In this document: piece after piece, positions 10,058 to 18,316 of the stretch
Numbering within the stretch: position 1 is the stretch's first letter
Layout: every line of letters begins with the position of its first letter
Assembly (NCBI RefSeq): GCF_003992615.1
Contig: NZ_RZMY01000013.1
Coordinates: 350,238-414,237 of the forward strand
Direction: 5' to 3'
Origin: Flagellimonas beolgyonensis
GTDB lineage: Bacteria; Bacteroidota; Bacteroidia; Flavobacteriales; Flavobacteriaceae
Length of the DNA stretch: 64,000 nucleotides
Position numbers and translations under genes: made by a program
The notes under the pieces: model-generated
Seen by the model: the letters and a program-made list of their open reading frames with translations, nothing else
What the model was told of the DNA's origin: nothing
Databases searched by the model: none

Positions 10058-10792
10058 ATGGAATACACCTACAACATCATCGATTCCAATGCAGCCTCAA
10101 AACTGCAGCTTCAGCTCTATCTTGAAGAGTATGAAGATTTGGTGTGTACAGGTGTGGCCACAAGTGCATCGGAAGGGCTGAATACCATATTAAAGTACAA
10201 TCCCGATCTGATATTGATCAATTTGGGCGAGGAGGCCATGGACTATTTTCAAATGGTGACCGAACTTAGCCAGTATTTGCCGACAACACCATTGATCATT
10301 GGCTATGCACAATCCAAGCAATTTGCGTACAATGCCATTAAAAGCGGTTTTTTCGATTACTGGATCTTACCGCACAATGAGTTCGATATCCGTAAAACGA
10401 TATTGCGCTTGCGAAAAAGACATCCAAAACAAGATATGCCGGCTACCATTTGCCTGAAATCATACAACGATTACCGGTATTTGGACACCAAGAACATCCT
10501 GTATTTAAAGTCGGACAACAACACCACCGATTTCTTTATGCGGGACGGCAGTGTGATCAGTGCCTTTAAGACCCTGAAATCATTTGAGGATACCCTACCC
10601 CCCTGCTTTATACGGATACACCAAAGCTATATTTTGAACAGCAGGTATGTATCCCGCATCAATTATGGTAAATCCATTTGTACACTGAACCACGGCCAAG
10701 AAGAGGACTTGCCGTTTTCCAAAACCTACCGCGACAAAATAGATGCACTGAAGGAGATGCTCTCCAAAACGGCCATTGGCGCCTCCAATTGA
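10058..10792 (+). CDS. LytTR-family transcription regulator with degenerate receiver domain
   Basis: A 244-residue regulator: receiver-like domain (about 1-125) and C-terminal LytTR DNA-binding domain (about 140-235; FIRIHQSYILNSRYVSRI). The receiver is degenerate at every key site: the acidic pair is IIDSN (one Asp, D9), the phospho-acceptor position in DLILINL is N55, the switch Thr position is replaced, and the conserved Lys before Pro is L104 in DYWILP. It should therefore act without phosphorylation, or through binding or oligomerisation. The ATG at 10058 is preferred over the TTG two codons earlier. It heads the signalling island; the next genes encode small exported products and a histidine kinase. 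Confidence 0.9.
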   Translation: MEYTYNIIDSNAASKLQLQLYLEEYEDLVCTGVATSASEGLNTILKYNPDLILINLGEEAMDYFQMVTELSQYLPTTPLIIGYAQSKQFAYNAIKSGFFDYWILPHNEFDIRKTILRLRKRHPKQDMPATICLKSYNDYRYLDTKNILYLKSDNNTTDFFMRDGSVISAFKTLKSFEDTLPPCFIRIHQSYILNSRYVSRINYGKSICTLNHGQEEDLPFSKTYRDKIDALKEMLSKTAIGASN

Positions 10793-10816
10793 TCAAATTC
10801 TATCAGTTTCCCGTAA

Positions 10817-10831
10817 AATTCTAGCAGAATT
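10817..10831. promoter_or_regulatory. Palindrome upstream of the small lipoprotein gene
   Basis: AATTCT-agc-AGAATT is a perfect 15-base dyad 97 bases before the ATG at 10928. The right half GCAGAATT recurs upstream of the gene at 14369 (14286-14293). It could be an operator for one of the two regulators of this locus; that is inference. Confidence 0.35.
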
Positions 10832-10927
10832 GCCCTGAATACTAAATTCCTGGGGCACTAACACAATAGGCTTAGGGCTCTTTCTAACTTGGCGTCATAA
10901 ACCAAATTAATTAACACCCTAAACCTA

Positions 10928-11107
10928 ATGATTATGAGAAAAGTACTAAGTATTTTGGCTTTGGCACTATTAACAGTTGGATTCTACTCCTGTGAGGCCG
11001 AAACAGATGTTCAGGATACCGAAGCGATGTTCCAGCAATTGCAAGTGGACCAGAATGCGACGGATGGCACTGAAACGGATTCTGATGGACGCGGCGCTGG
11101 TAATTGA
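10928..11107 (+). CDS. Very small acidic lipoprotein (59 residues)
   Basis: Not a recognised family. The frame encodes a clean lipoprotein signal (RKVLSILALALLTVGFYSC, lipid-bearing C22) followed by only about 37 residues, rich in D, E, T and Q and ending in TDSDGRGAGN. Alternative start at the second ATG (10934). Codon use and GC resemble the surrounding chromosome. It sits between a LytTR regulator and a second small exported product, ahead of a histidine kinase gene. A role as signal, accessory or reporter of envelope state in that pathway is possible but unproven. I recall similar small acidic lipoproteins beside sensor genes in other Flavobacteriia, which I cannot verify here. Confidence 0.7.
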   Translation: MIMRKVLSILALALLTVGFYSCEAETDVQDTEAMFQQLQVDQNATDGTETDSDGRGAGN

Positions 11108-11126
11108 TGAAGGCCAAGTCAACTTG

Positions 11127-11348
11127 ATGAAAAATAAACTAACATTTGTTTATCTTACTTTTGCATTATTTGGGGGTATTCTTCTCAATGAAGATGAATC
11201 ATTGAGAGATGAAATCAAGCGAAAATCATTTTTGATTTCTGTGGAAGACTCCAAAAGTACCATGCCTGATCAATGGATAGGAAACGGCATTAAAACACAA
11301 GGTTTAATGCGACTGAAGAATAGTTCCAATGACACTCGTGATATGTAA
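11127..11348 (+). CDS. Small exported protein, candidate signal peptide precursor
   Basis: A 73-residue product with a short basic start and a hydrophobic segment (MKNKLTFVYLTFALFGGIL), so probably exported by Sec or membrane-anchored; the remaining 50 or so residues are polar with no recognised domain. The open frame continues upstream to 10977 but that part overlaps the small lipoprotein in another frame and has no family look, so the ATG at 11127 is taken. DNA composition is clearly more A/T-rich than the upstream lipoprotein and matches the sensor half of the following kinase. A terminator hairpin 24 bases downstream limits its transcription into the kinase gene. Confidence 0.55.
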   Translation: MKNKLTFVYLTFALFGGILLNEDESLRDEIKRKSFLISVEDSKSTMPDQWIGNGIKTQGLMRLKNSSNDTRDM

Positions 11349-11371
11349 ATGAATGAACATACAAAGAACCT

Positions 11372-11405
11372 AGCCCCATTCTGTTAAACGTTTGGGGCTT
11401 TTTTG
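11372..11405 (+). terminator. Intrinsic terminator (possible attenuator) before the kinase
   Basis: AGCCCCA (11372-11378) pairs with TGGGGCT (11393-11399) and is followed directly by TTTTTT. It lies between the small exported protein and the kinase start, so kinase expression would depend on read-through or a promoter in the short gap. Confidence 0.75.
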
Positions 11406-11436
11406 TTACTTTGAATTACTTACAAGATTTTCCGTA

Positions 11437-13518
11437 TTGAAAAAAACTGGACTTATATTAATTGCATTAATCCTTTTGGCATGTTCAAACAAAAATCAAA
11501 AGGAGGAAGTGGCCACCAACCCTAAATTGGATTCTATTCAGCAATGGATCAACTTAGCTCAAAAAAGCAAAGATCTTTCGTTGGAAGATCGTACTTTTTA
11601 TTTAAAAAAAGCCGAAAAAGAAGCGCTGACTCAAACTAACGACACCATTATTTTGGAACAGTTATCAAAAGTGACGTTGGAATACTATAAAATGAAAGAT
11701 TCTCTGAACTTTCGACGAAGTAATAAAGTTTTGTTGGGAGTGGCCAGTAAAGCTAAAGCTTTTAAAATCGAGGGATATGCCCATTGGGATTTAGCGGAAT
11801 TTCTTCAATTCAATGGAATTTTGGACAGTGCTTATTCTAATTATAGAAATGCATTAAGAAGCTTCGAACGTTTACCTGTTGATTCCACTTCGAAATCTCT
11901 TAAGGCTCGCATGTATTATGGTATGGCAAGAATCCAAGATTCGTATAAGGATTATTTGGGAGCAGAAACCAATGTAGCAATTGCACTAAAAATATTTGAT
12001 GATTTGGGTGACAATGGCAGAATTTATAACTGTTACAATTTATTAGGAGTAGTTGCCGGAGGTTTGGGTAACAGTGTTAAATCTCTAGAATATTATGATA
12101 AGGCTCGAATAACCTTGGAATTGATGGAACCTTCCGAAAAAACGACACAATTAATCTGGCAAAACAAAAATAACACCACTAGTGTCTATTTGCGAAATGA
12201 AGATTATGACATGTCCAAAAAGCTTTATCAAGAATTACTTAAAAGCACCGATTTAAAGGAAAAAAAACCTGAACTATACTCGTTAGCTTTAGCGGGTTTG
12301 GCCTATTCTATTTTTAAGACCGACAAAGACTATGACAAAGTTGAGGCCTTGCTAAAGGAGTCCATTGAAGTAAATATTGAGTTTGGCAAAATCTATGATT
12401 TAGCTAGACCCAAACAGTTTTATGCAGAACTATTAGCCGCCAAGGGAGATACGACTCAAGCCATACAAAATGCCAAGGAATCATTTGCTATTGCCAAGGA
12501 AACTTACAACAATGATCGGTTATTGAATGCTTTGAGTTTATTAACAAATATAGACCCAAAAAATGCTGCTAAATATGCTAACGATTATTATACTTTAAAC
12601 GAAACAATTCAAGAAGAGGAAAGGACCAAACGAGATAAATTTGCCAGAATCAGTTGGGAAACAGACCAAATCATTGAAGAAAACCAAGTGCTCACCGAAG
12701 AAAAGCAAATGTGGGCCGGTGCCGTGTTCGGGTTGGTCGTTTTTGGGTTTGCCTTTATCAGCATCGTGATCCTCTACATCAATAACAATAGGCTCAAATT
12801 CAAACAAAAACAACAGGAAAGCAACCAAGAGATCTACAACCTTATGCTATCCCAACAGGGCAAGTTTGAAGAAGGCAAACAACTGGAGCAAAAACGCATT
12901 TCCGAAGAACTGCACGATGGTATTTTGGGCGAAATGCTCGGCATCCGATTGATATTGAGCGGATTGAACGAACGCGAAGACATGGCCTCTGTGGCACAAC
13001 GTGCCGATCTTATTGAAAAACTGAGAGGCGTGGAAGAAGAAATTCGGACCATTTCACACGAACTCAACAGCGCGGCTTATAAGAAATTTCATAACTTTAT
13101 TGTCTCTTTGGAGGACATGATCGGGGACATCGAACAGTCTTCCGGAATAACCTGTTCTTTTACATACGATAACGAGGTAAGTTGGGACAATTTGTTGGGC
13201 GACATCAAGATCAATGCCTACCGAATTGTGCAGGAAGCCCTTAAAAACTGTATCAAACATGCCGAAAGTCAGCGCGTGACCATCAACTTTCAACAGGTCG
13301 GGGACAATTTACAATTGACCATAGCCGACGATGGGGTCGGGTTCGACGTGAACAAAGGAAGAAAGGGCATTGGATTGAAAAATATCATATCCAGAACCAA
13401 AAAAGTAAAGGGAACGGTTGATATTGATAGCAAAAAAGGAACTGGAACCACTATTACGGTGACCATTCCAGCCAGATTTATCGAGTTGAATGTGATGGAG
13501 CAAACAGCAAACGCCTAA
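11437..13518 (+). CDS. Lipoprotein-TPR sensor histidine kinase (HisKA_3/DesK-NarX type)
   Basis: A 693-residue sensor: lipoprotein-type signal (KKTGLILIALILLAC), a helical TPR-repeat region predicted to be periplasmic (about 45-400), one membrane helix (about 425-450), a HisKA_3 dimerisation domain with phospho-acceptor H493 in RISEELHDG, and a HATPase_c domain (NAYRIVQEALKNCIKHA; IADDGVGF; KGIGLKNI). I choose the TTG at 11437 because the upstream extension overlaps the terminator. The partner is almost certainly the LuxR-type regulator 19 bases downstream. The DNA of the sensor half (to about 12650) is markedly more A/T-rich than the kinase half. TPR ligands are usually peptides or proteins; the ligand here is unknown. 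Confidence 0.92.
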   Translation: MKKTGLILIALILLACSNKNQKEEVATNPKLDSIQQWINLAQKSKDLSLEDRTFYLKKAEKEALTQTNDTIILEQLSKVTLEYYKMKDSLNFRRSNKVLLGVASKAKAFKIEGYAHWDLAEFLQFNGILDSAYSNYRNALRSFERLPVDSTSKSLKARMYYGMARIQDSYKDYLGAETNVAIALKIFDDLGDNGRIYNCYNLLGVVAGGLGNSVKSLEYYDKARITLELMEPSEKTTQLIWQNKNNTTSVYLRNEDYDMSKKLYQELLKSTDLKEKKPELYSLALAGLAYSIFKTDKDYDKVEALLKESIEVNIEFGKIYDLARPKQFYAELLAAKGDTTQAIQNAKESFAIAKETYNNDRLLNALSLLTNIDPKNAAKYANDYYTLNETIQEEERTKRDKFARISWETDQIIEENQVLTEEKQMWAGAVFGLVVFGFAFISIVILYINNNRLKFKQKQQESNQEIYNLMLSQQGKFEEGKQLEQKRISEELHDGILGEMLGIRLILSGLNEREDMASVAQRADLIEKLRGVEEEIRTISHELNSAAYKKFHNFIVSLEDMIGDIEQSSGITCSFTYDNEVSWDNLLGDIKINAYRIVQEALKNCIKHAESQRVTINFQQVGDNLQLTIADDGVGFDVNKGRKGIGLKNIISRTKKVKGTVDIDSKKGTGTTITVTIPARFIELNVMEQTANA

Positions 13519-13537
13519 ATCTATATAAAATAACCGC

Positions 13538-14206
13538 ATGAAAACATTGAGAATATTGGCAATAGACGACCACGAAATGACGATGCTCGGGTATAAATTT
13601 ATCCTTGAGGGCATTAAGTTTGATGGGTACAATATTATTGTCGATACCGCAACAACCTACGAAACCGGTAAAAAGTTGATCGAGGATTCCGTCAACTCTT
13701 TTAAGTACGATATCCTCTTTTTGGATGTACAATTGTTTGCCCCAAACGAAGATCAGCCCCATTCCGGGGAGGATCTGGGCATCTTGGCCCGTAAAATAGT
13801 GCCCGAGAGCAAAATTGTCTTCATGTCGTCCTTTAGCGACAACTTCAGGATCAACAGCATTTTAAAGGCCGTAGATCCAGATGGCTATTTGGTAAAAACC
13901 GACATCGACCCCAAGACCTTGGAAGATGCCGTTAAAACCATTGTGCAGAACCCACCGTATTATTCCTCCAAAGCGCTTTCCGCCATTCGCAAGAAAATGG
14001 CCAACGATATTGATTTGGATGAAAAAGACAAACAGATTTTATACCACCTTTCCAAAGGAACCAAGAACAAGGATCTGGAAAAATACATTCGTTTGTCGCC
14101 CTCTTCCATTGAAAACCGAAAGCGGCATTTAAAGACCCTTTTTGGCACCGAAAATGAGAACGACCTAGCACTTATTCTTGCGGCCAAAAATCGCGGCTTT
14201 ATTTAA
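13538..14206 (+). CDS. LuxR/NarL-type response regulator
   Basis: A 222-residue regulator with an intact receiver: acidic pair D10-D11 (AIDDHE), phospho-acceptor D63 (ILFLDVQL), switch Ser97 or Ser98, and K120 (GYLVKTD). The C-terminal helix-turn-helix of the LuxR type lies at about 155-215 (KDKQILYHLSKGTKNKDLEKYI, split by the linker). It is placed 19 bases after the HisKA_3 kinase, the normal partner class for this family, so it should be the direct phosphorylation target. It contrasts with the dead receiver of the LytTR protein at the other end of the island. Confidence 0.94.
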   Translation: MKTLRILAIDDHEMTMLGYKFILEGIKFDGYNIIVDTATTYETGKKLIEDSVNSFKYDILFLDVQLFAPNEDQPHSGEDLGILARKIVPESKIVFMSSFSDNFRINSILKAVDPDGYLVKTDIDPKTLEDAVKTIVQNPPYYSSKALSAIRKKMANDIDLDEKDKQILYHLSKGTKNKDLEKYIRLSPSSIENRKRHLKTLFGTENENDLALILAAKNRGFI

Positions 14207-14368
14207 CATTTATGACCGTTTGACCATTTTTGTAGTGTCTTGGTTTAATTTCTTGACATCAAAACCTTACAATTGGGGAAAATCCGCAGAATTTTTAAGG
14301 ATTTCCTGCAATCCCATAAAAAAGATTCATTCTAATTTTAAGGTGGAAAAGAAATTATACCAGAAAAC

Positions 14369-15022
14369 ATGTCGTTTCCCAACAAGCCCAACAATTGGAT
14401 AAATGGTGGTGGAAAAATTTTTGAGGCCGCCAACGGACTGGATACCTTCCTAAAAATCTTGGAGAGGGATTTTTTTGCATCCGTTAAGGTGAAATGCAAA
14501 TACAACAATGTGGAGAACCGGGCCGATTTAATTCTGGACCTCTATCTCAATTTCGGGATTGTGGACTGTTTGCGGCATTTCAATCAAGGTAATTGGGGCG
14601 ATGATTCCTTTTCCAAGGAAAGCAGTGAAAATATTACAGCATCGTTGACCAGTGCCTTGGAACATTTAAATGTACAGAACAGCCATAACATAGATATCCT
14701 GGAGATGTCGTTCCATTTTAAGGAAACCTCCATTGTGGTGACAAGGCTTTACCATCAAAGTATAGCAGAACAAATCGGGAAAGTCCTTTACAAAATAGGC
14801 TGTCATTTCGTGTATTTCACCAAAGGGCTAACGGAAATGCCCTATGAAATATTTGTTCCCGTTTTTGAGGACACCATGTTTGGAAAAGCCCCGGAACAGC
14901 AGCAATCGGGCTATTTTGACTATTGGGGCCTTTATTTCGATGAGGCCCAACAGCACAAGGCAATGATCTATTCCTTGGAGAAACGGAAACTACAGGAAGA
15001 AGATCTTTTCCTGTTTGAATAA
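14369..15022 (+). CDS. Hypothetical cytoplasmic protein
   Basis: No family recognised. The 217-residue product has no signal peptide or membrane segment and is predicted soluble, with alternating hydrophobic and acidic stretches; it ends EEDLFLFE. The region LTEMPYEIFVPVFED and the aromatic YFDYWGLYFDE are the most distinctive parts. It follows the LuxR regulator after a 162-base gap that contains the octamer GCAGAATT (14286-14293) also found in the palindrome at 10817, so it may be a target of the signalling island. It converges on glyA. Confidence 0.75.
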   Translation: MSFPNKPNNWINGGGKIFEAANGLDTFLKILERDFFASVKVKCKYNNVENRADLILDLYLNFGIVDCLRHFNQGNWGDDSFSKESSENITASLTSALEHLNVQNSHNIDILEMSFHFKETSIVVTRLYHQSIAEQIGKVLYKIGCHFVYFTKGLTEMPYEIFVPVFEDTMFGKAPEQQQSGYFDYWGLYFDEAQQHKAMIYSLEKRKLQEEDLFLFE

Positions 15023-15042
15023 AACATAAGCTCCCTTACATA

Positions 15043-16317
15043 CTAAGCACTGAACAAAGGTCTCGATTTCATTAAATCGTTGACCTTTTGTTTTATTTGG
15101 GCGATTTTCTTTTCATTGCCGGCATCCATCAATACTTCGTCGATAAAACCAACAATCGTTTCCATATCGGCCTCCTTCAATCCCCTAGTGGTTATGGCAG
15201 GTGTACCAAATCGGATACCCGAGGTAATGAAGGGCGATTGGGTGTCAAAAGGCACCATGTTCTTGTTGGCGGTAATAGCGGCAAGCTCCAATGCTTTTTC
15301 CGCGTCTTTACCAGTGATGTTTTTGTTACGAAGATCGATCAACATCATGTGGTTGTCGGTACCGCCGGAGATTACTTTGTAATCCCTAGCTACAAATGCC
15401 TTGGCCATGGCTTCGGCATTCTTCTTTACTTGGATCATATAATGCAAAAAGTCGTCGGTCAACGCTTCACCAAATGCTATGGCCTTGGCGGCAATAATGT
15501 GCTCCAAAGGGCCGCCCTGGTTACCGGGGAATACCGCAAGATCCAACAATCCGGACATTTTTCGTAATTCACCGTTCTTCAATTTGATACCGAAGGGGTT
15601 ATCAAAGTTTTCACCCATCATGATCAATCCACCGCGCGGTCCACGCAACGTTTTGTGGGTAGTGGTGGTCACAATATGGCAATGTGGAATGGGGTCGTTC
15701 AAAATGCCCTTGGCGATCAAACCGGCAGGGTGTGAGATATCGGCCACCAAAATCGCATTGACGCTATCGGCAATCTCTCGGAATCGTTTAAAATCCATGT
15801 CGCGCGAATAGGCAGAAGCACCTGCAATGATCAAATTGGGTTTTTCACGCTCAGCAATTTCCTGAATGGTTTCATAGTTCAACATTCCGGTTTCTTCCTC
15901 CACCCCATAAAATGCAGTTTTGTACAATTTTCCAGAGAAGTTGACGGGAGATCCATGGGTCAAATGACCACCATGGGCCAAGTCAAATCCCAAAATCTTA
16001 TCTCCAGGATTCAAACAGGCGTGGTAAACCGAGGCATTGGCTTGCGAACCAGAGTGTGGCTGCACGTTGGCATACGCTGCTCCGAACAGTTCCTTGGCTC
16101 GGTCAATGGCCAATTGTTCCACTTGGTCCACGATCTCGCATCCTCCATAATAGCGTTTACCGGGGTATCCTTCGGCATATTTGTTGGTCAGTACCGATCC
16201 TGCAGCTTCCATTACCTGTGGGCTGGTAAAGTTTTCTGAAGCGATAAGTTCTATACCTTCAATCTGTCTTTCCTTTTCCTGTGCTATCAATTCGAAAATC
16301 TCGAGGTCTCTTTGCAT
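15043..16317 (-). CDS. glyA: Serine hydroxymethyltransferase
   Basis: PLP enzyme that interconverts serine and glycine and supplies one-carbon units to tetrahydrofolate. The start [18 protein letters not shown] is the usual flavobacterial one; the frame continues upstream but MQRD is the family start. Visible motifs: [35 protein letters not shown], and the PLP-binding lysine in [14 protein letters not shown] (near residue 222). Length of 424 fits. A TAAATTTG box (minus strand, 16331-16324) lies only six bases before the start, which would give a nearly leaderless transcript. Single gene. Confidence 0.98.
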   Translation of the reverse strand: MQRDLEIFELIAQEKERQIEGIELIASENFTSPQVMEAAGSVLTNKYAEGYPGKRYYGGCEIVDQVEQLAIDRAKELFGAAYANVQPHSGSQANASVYHACLNPGDKILGFDLAHGGHLTHGSPVNFSGKLYKTAFYGVEEETGMLNYETIQEIAEREKPNLIIAGASAYSRDMDFKRFREIADSVNAILVADISHPAGLIAKGILNDPIPHCHIVTTTTHKTLRGPRGGLIMMGENFDNPFGIKLKNGELRKMSGLLDLAVFPGNQGGPLEHIIAAKAIAFGEALTDDFLHYMIQVKKNAEAMAKAFVARDYKVISGGTDNHMMLIDLRNKNITGKDAEKALELAAITANKNMVPFDTQSPFITSGIRFGTPAITTRGLKEADMETIVGFIDEVLMDAGNEKKIAQIKQKVNDLMKSRPLFSA

Positions 16318-16565
16318 TGCCATCAAATTTAATAAGCGGTAAAAGTACAAATTGAAAGGGGAATTGTATCCAAAAAAAACAGAATGGCCAGCAATTTTAT
16401 CAAACGGAAATCAACAATTTCGATAACAGGTAAAATGACCCGAAAAGCCCTGAAATTGAAGCTTTTTGCCGATGATATACTACTGTTCAACCTTTTTCGT
16501 TAATACAATGTGGTTTTTTGGCACAGCTCTTGAACCCACATCAACAACCAATAAAATCGACGACC

Positions 16566-17750
16566 ATGAAAAAAGTTTTACTCTTAACCGCAATTTTGAT
16601 GTTGGCCGCCTGTGGCGGTGTCAAAAAGACCCAAGAGGCTTTGAACACCGGTAAATATACCACGGCCATGAACAAGGCCATTAAAAATTTGGCCGAGAAC
16701 AAGACCAAAAAGGGCAATCAGGAATATATAACCCTATTGGAGGAGGCTTTTGCCAAAAACACCGATCGGGAGCTTCAGGAAATTGCTTTTTTGCAAAATG
16801 ATGGCAATCCGGCCAACTTGGAGAAAATTTACAACAAGTATTTACAGTTGAAAAATACGCAAGAGCGCATCAAACCTTTGTTGCCACTTTTCATCAACGA
16901 AGAAGGCAGGGAGGCCCGCTTCGATTTTGTGAATTATGACAATAGAATTTTAAATACCAAGGACGATCTTTCGGAGCATTTGTATGAAAGCGCCAGCAAC
17001 CTTTTGGCCAGTGCCAAGTACAAAGCCGATTATAGAGCGGCCTACGACGACCTTAAGTATTTACAAGAGATCAATCCCGGTTATAGGGAAACCGTTGCCA
17101 AAATGGATGAGGCCTACAACAAAGGCTTGGAGTATGTTCGTGTTAAAATTGGCAACCAAACCCAACAGATCATCCCGGAACGTTTGGAAAAGGAGTTATT
17201 GGACTTCAATGCCTTTGGCATCGACAACTTTTGGTTGCAGTACCATACAAATCCTCTAAAGAACATCAAATACGATTACGCCATGAACGTTGATTTTATG
17301 GAAATCAATGTTTCTCCAGAACGAGTGAACGAAACCCAGATCATTAAGGAAAGGCAGATCAAGGATGGTTGGGAGTATTTGTTGGACAACGATGGTAATG
17401 TGGTGAAAGATAGTTTGGGCAACAAAATAAAGGTGGACAAAATGCGCACGGTAACCTGCAAGTTTTTCCAATTTACCCAAACCAAGAGTGCACAGATCGG
17501 CGCCAAGGTAAGTTTTACCGATTTGAAGAACGGACAGGAAATCAACTCCTATCCCCTTTCCAGCCAATTTGTGTTCGAACACATTTTCGCCAACTATCAA
17601 GGGGACCAACGCGCTTTGGACGATGATCTTTTGGTGTATTTGAATGCTAGGGAAGTTCCTTTCCCCACCAACGAGCAAATGGTGTACGACGCCGGTGAGG
17701 ACCTCAAGGCGAGACTCAAGGGCATTGTTTCACAATACCAGTTCAACTAA
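16566..17750 (+). CDS. Hypothetical lipoprotein with helical repeats
   Basis: A 394-residue lipoprotein (MKKVLLLTAILMLAACGG, lipid-bearing Cys after LAA). The N-terminal half is helical and resembles degenerate TPR (ALNTGKYTTAMNKAIKNL; NPGYRETVAKMDEAYNKG); the C-terminal half is a beta-rich domain without a recognised name (FFQFTQTKSAQIGAKVSFTDL). Probably anchored in the periplasm or outer membrane. The family is, as far as I can tell, an uncharacterised Bacteroidota one. The frame extends 16 codons upstream, but the ATG at 16566 gives a normal signal peptide. It ends at a strong terminator shared with the convergent ytxJ gene. Confidence 0.82.
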   Translation: MKKVLLLTAILMLAACGGVKKTQEALNTGKYTTAMNKAIKNLAENKTKKGNQEYITLLEEAFAKNTDRELQEIAFLQNDGNPANLEKIYNKYLQLKNTQERIKPLLPLFINEEGREARFDFVNYDNRILNTKDDLSEHLYESASNLLASAKYKADYRAAYDDLKYLQEINPGYRETVAKMDEAYNKGLEYVRVKIGNQTQQIIPERLEKELLDFNAFGIDNFWLQYHTNPLKNIKYDYAMNVDFMEINVSPERVNETQIIKERQIKDGWEYLLDNDGNVVKDSLGNKIKVDKMRTVTCKFFQFTQTKSAQIGAKVSFTDLKNGQEINSYPLSSQFVFEHIFANYQGDQRALDDDLLVYLNAREVPFPTNEQMVYDAGEDLKARLKGIVSQYQFN

Positions 17751-17757
17751 AATATTC

Positions 17758-17786
17758 AGCCCCGACGAAAGCCGGGGCTTTTTTTT
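17758..17786. terminator. Strong intrinsic terminator
   Basis: AGCCCCG (17758-17764) pairs with CCGGGGCT (17772-17779) around a short loop and is followed by eight T residues on the plus strand. It terminates the lipoprotein gene; the T-run touches the end of the convergent ytxJ. Confidence 0.85.
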
Positions 17787-18174
17787 AAAGCTTATCTCCC
17801 AAATTGGTGTCGGCAATGCCTCCATGGGAGGTATGAAAGGTAACCTCACCCTGTTTTACCACCAACAACTGAGGCGACTCATGCCGAATACCAAATCGTT
17901 CGGCTATCCCATTGGAAATGTCCCTATGCGACTGTATGGTCAAAAAATAGAGGTCGCAGTTCCAGTTAATATCATAAGAATCCTTGAACATTTTGAGCAC
18001 CACCCTACTAATGCCACACGTACTGGAATGTTTAAGTATCACCTGTGGGCGTTCTTGCGAAAGCTCTTTTATCGTTTCCAATTGCGCTAAGGATTCCAAC
18101 GGAATCCATGGTAATTGTGCTTTTTGCTCTGCTGTTTGGTCTCTCTTTCCAAAGACCCTGTCAAATATTCCCAT
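17785..18174 (-). CDS. ytxJ: YtxJ-type monothiol redox protein (bacillithiol system)
   Basis: A 129-residue thioredoxin-fold protein of the YtxJ family, proposed to act as a bacilliredoxin-like reductant in bacillithiol-using bacteria, including many Bacteroidota. The active site is HSSTCGIS, with a single cysteine at the thioredoxin N-terminal Cys position, and the cis-proline region is HESPQLLVV. Length is normal. No partner gene is adjacent. The bacillithiol link comes from family knowledge, not from this locus. It is divergent from clpB with about 140 bases between. Confidence 0.88.
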   Translation of the reverse strand: MGIFDRVFGKRDQTAEQKAQLPWIPLESLAQLETIKELSQERPQVILKHSSTCGISRVVLKMFKDSYDINWNCDLYFLTIQSHRDISNGIAERFGIRHESPQLLVVKQGEVTFHTSHGGIADTNLGDKL

Positions 18175-18260
18175 AGTACAAATTTAAGGGGTAAGTCGCG
18201 GTTCTTCAAAAAGCTTACAACTGACGAAATGTCCTGTAATTAAAGGAATTGCACGACATT

Positions 18261-18289
18261 TTGACGGTGTTTGGCCTATGGTAGGGTTG
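18261..18289 (+). promoter_or_regulatory. Putative clpB promoter
   Basis: TTG at 18261-18263 followed after 18 bases by TAGGGTTG (one mismatch to TAnnTTTG) at 18282-18289; the start codon is 27 bases downstream. No CIRCE or sigma-32-type element is seen, so heat-shock control is not visible here. Confidence 0.4.
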
Positions 18290-18316
18290 TTGTCATCCTA
18301 CAGAAAAAAAACGACC

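Noticed and set aside
9966..10181. 71-codon open frame upstream of the LytTR gene
   Set aside because: Overlaps the LytTR start in another frame, with no signal or family look.
10977..11126. Upstream part of the open frame containing the small exported protein
   Set aside because: It lies over the small lipoprotein in another frame; only the part from 11127 looks like a gene.
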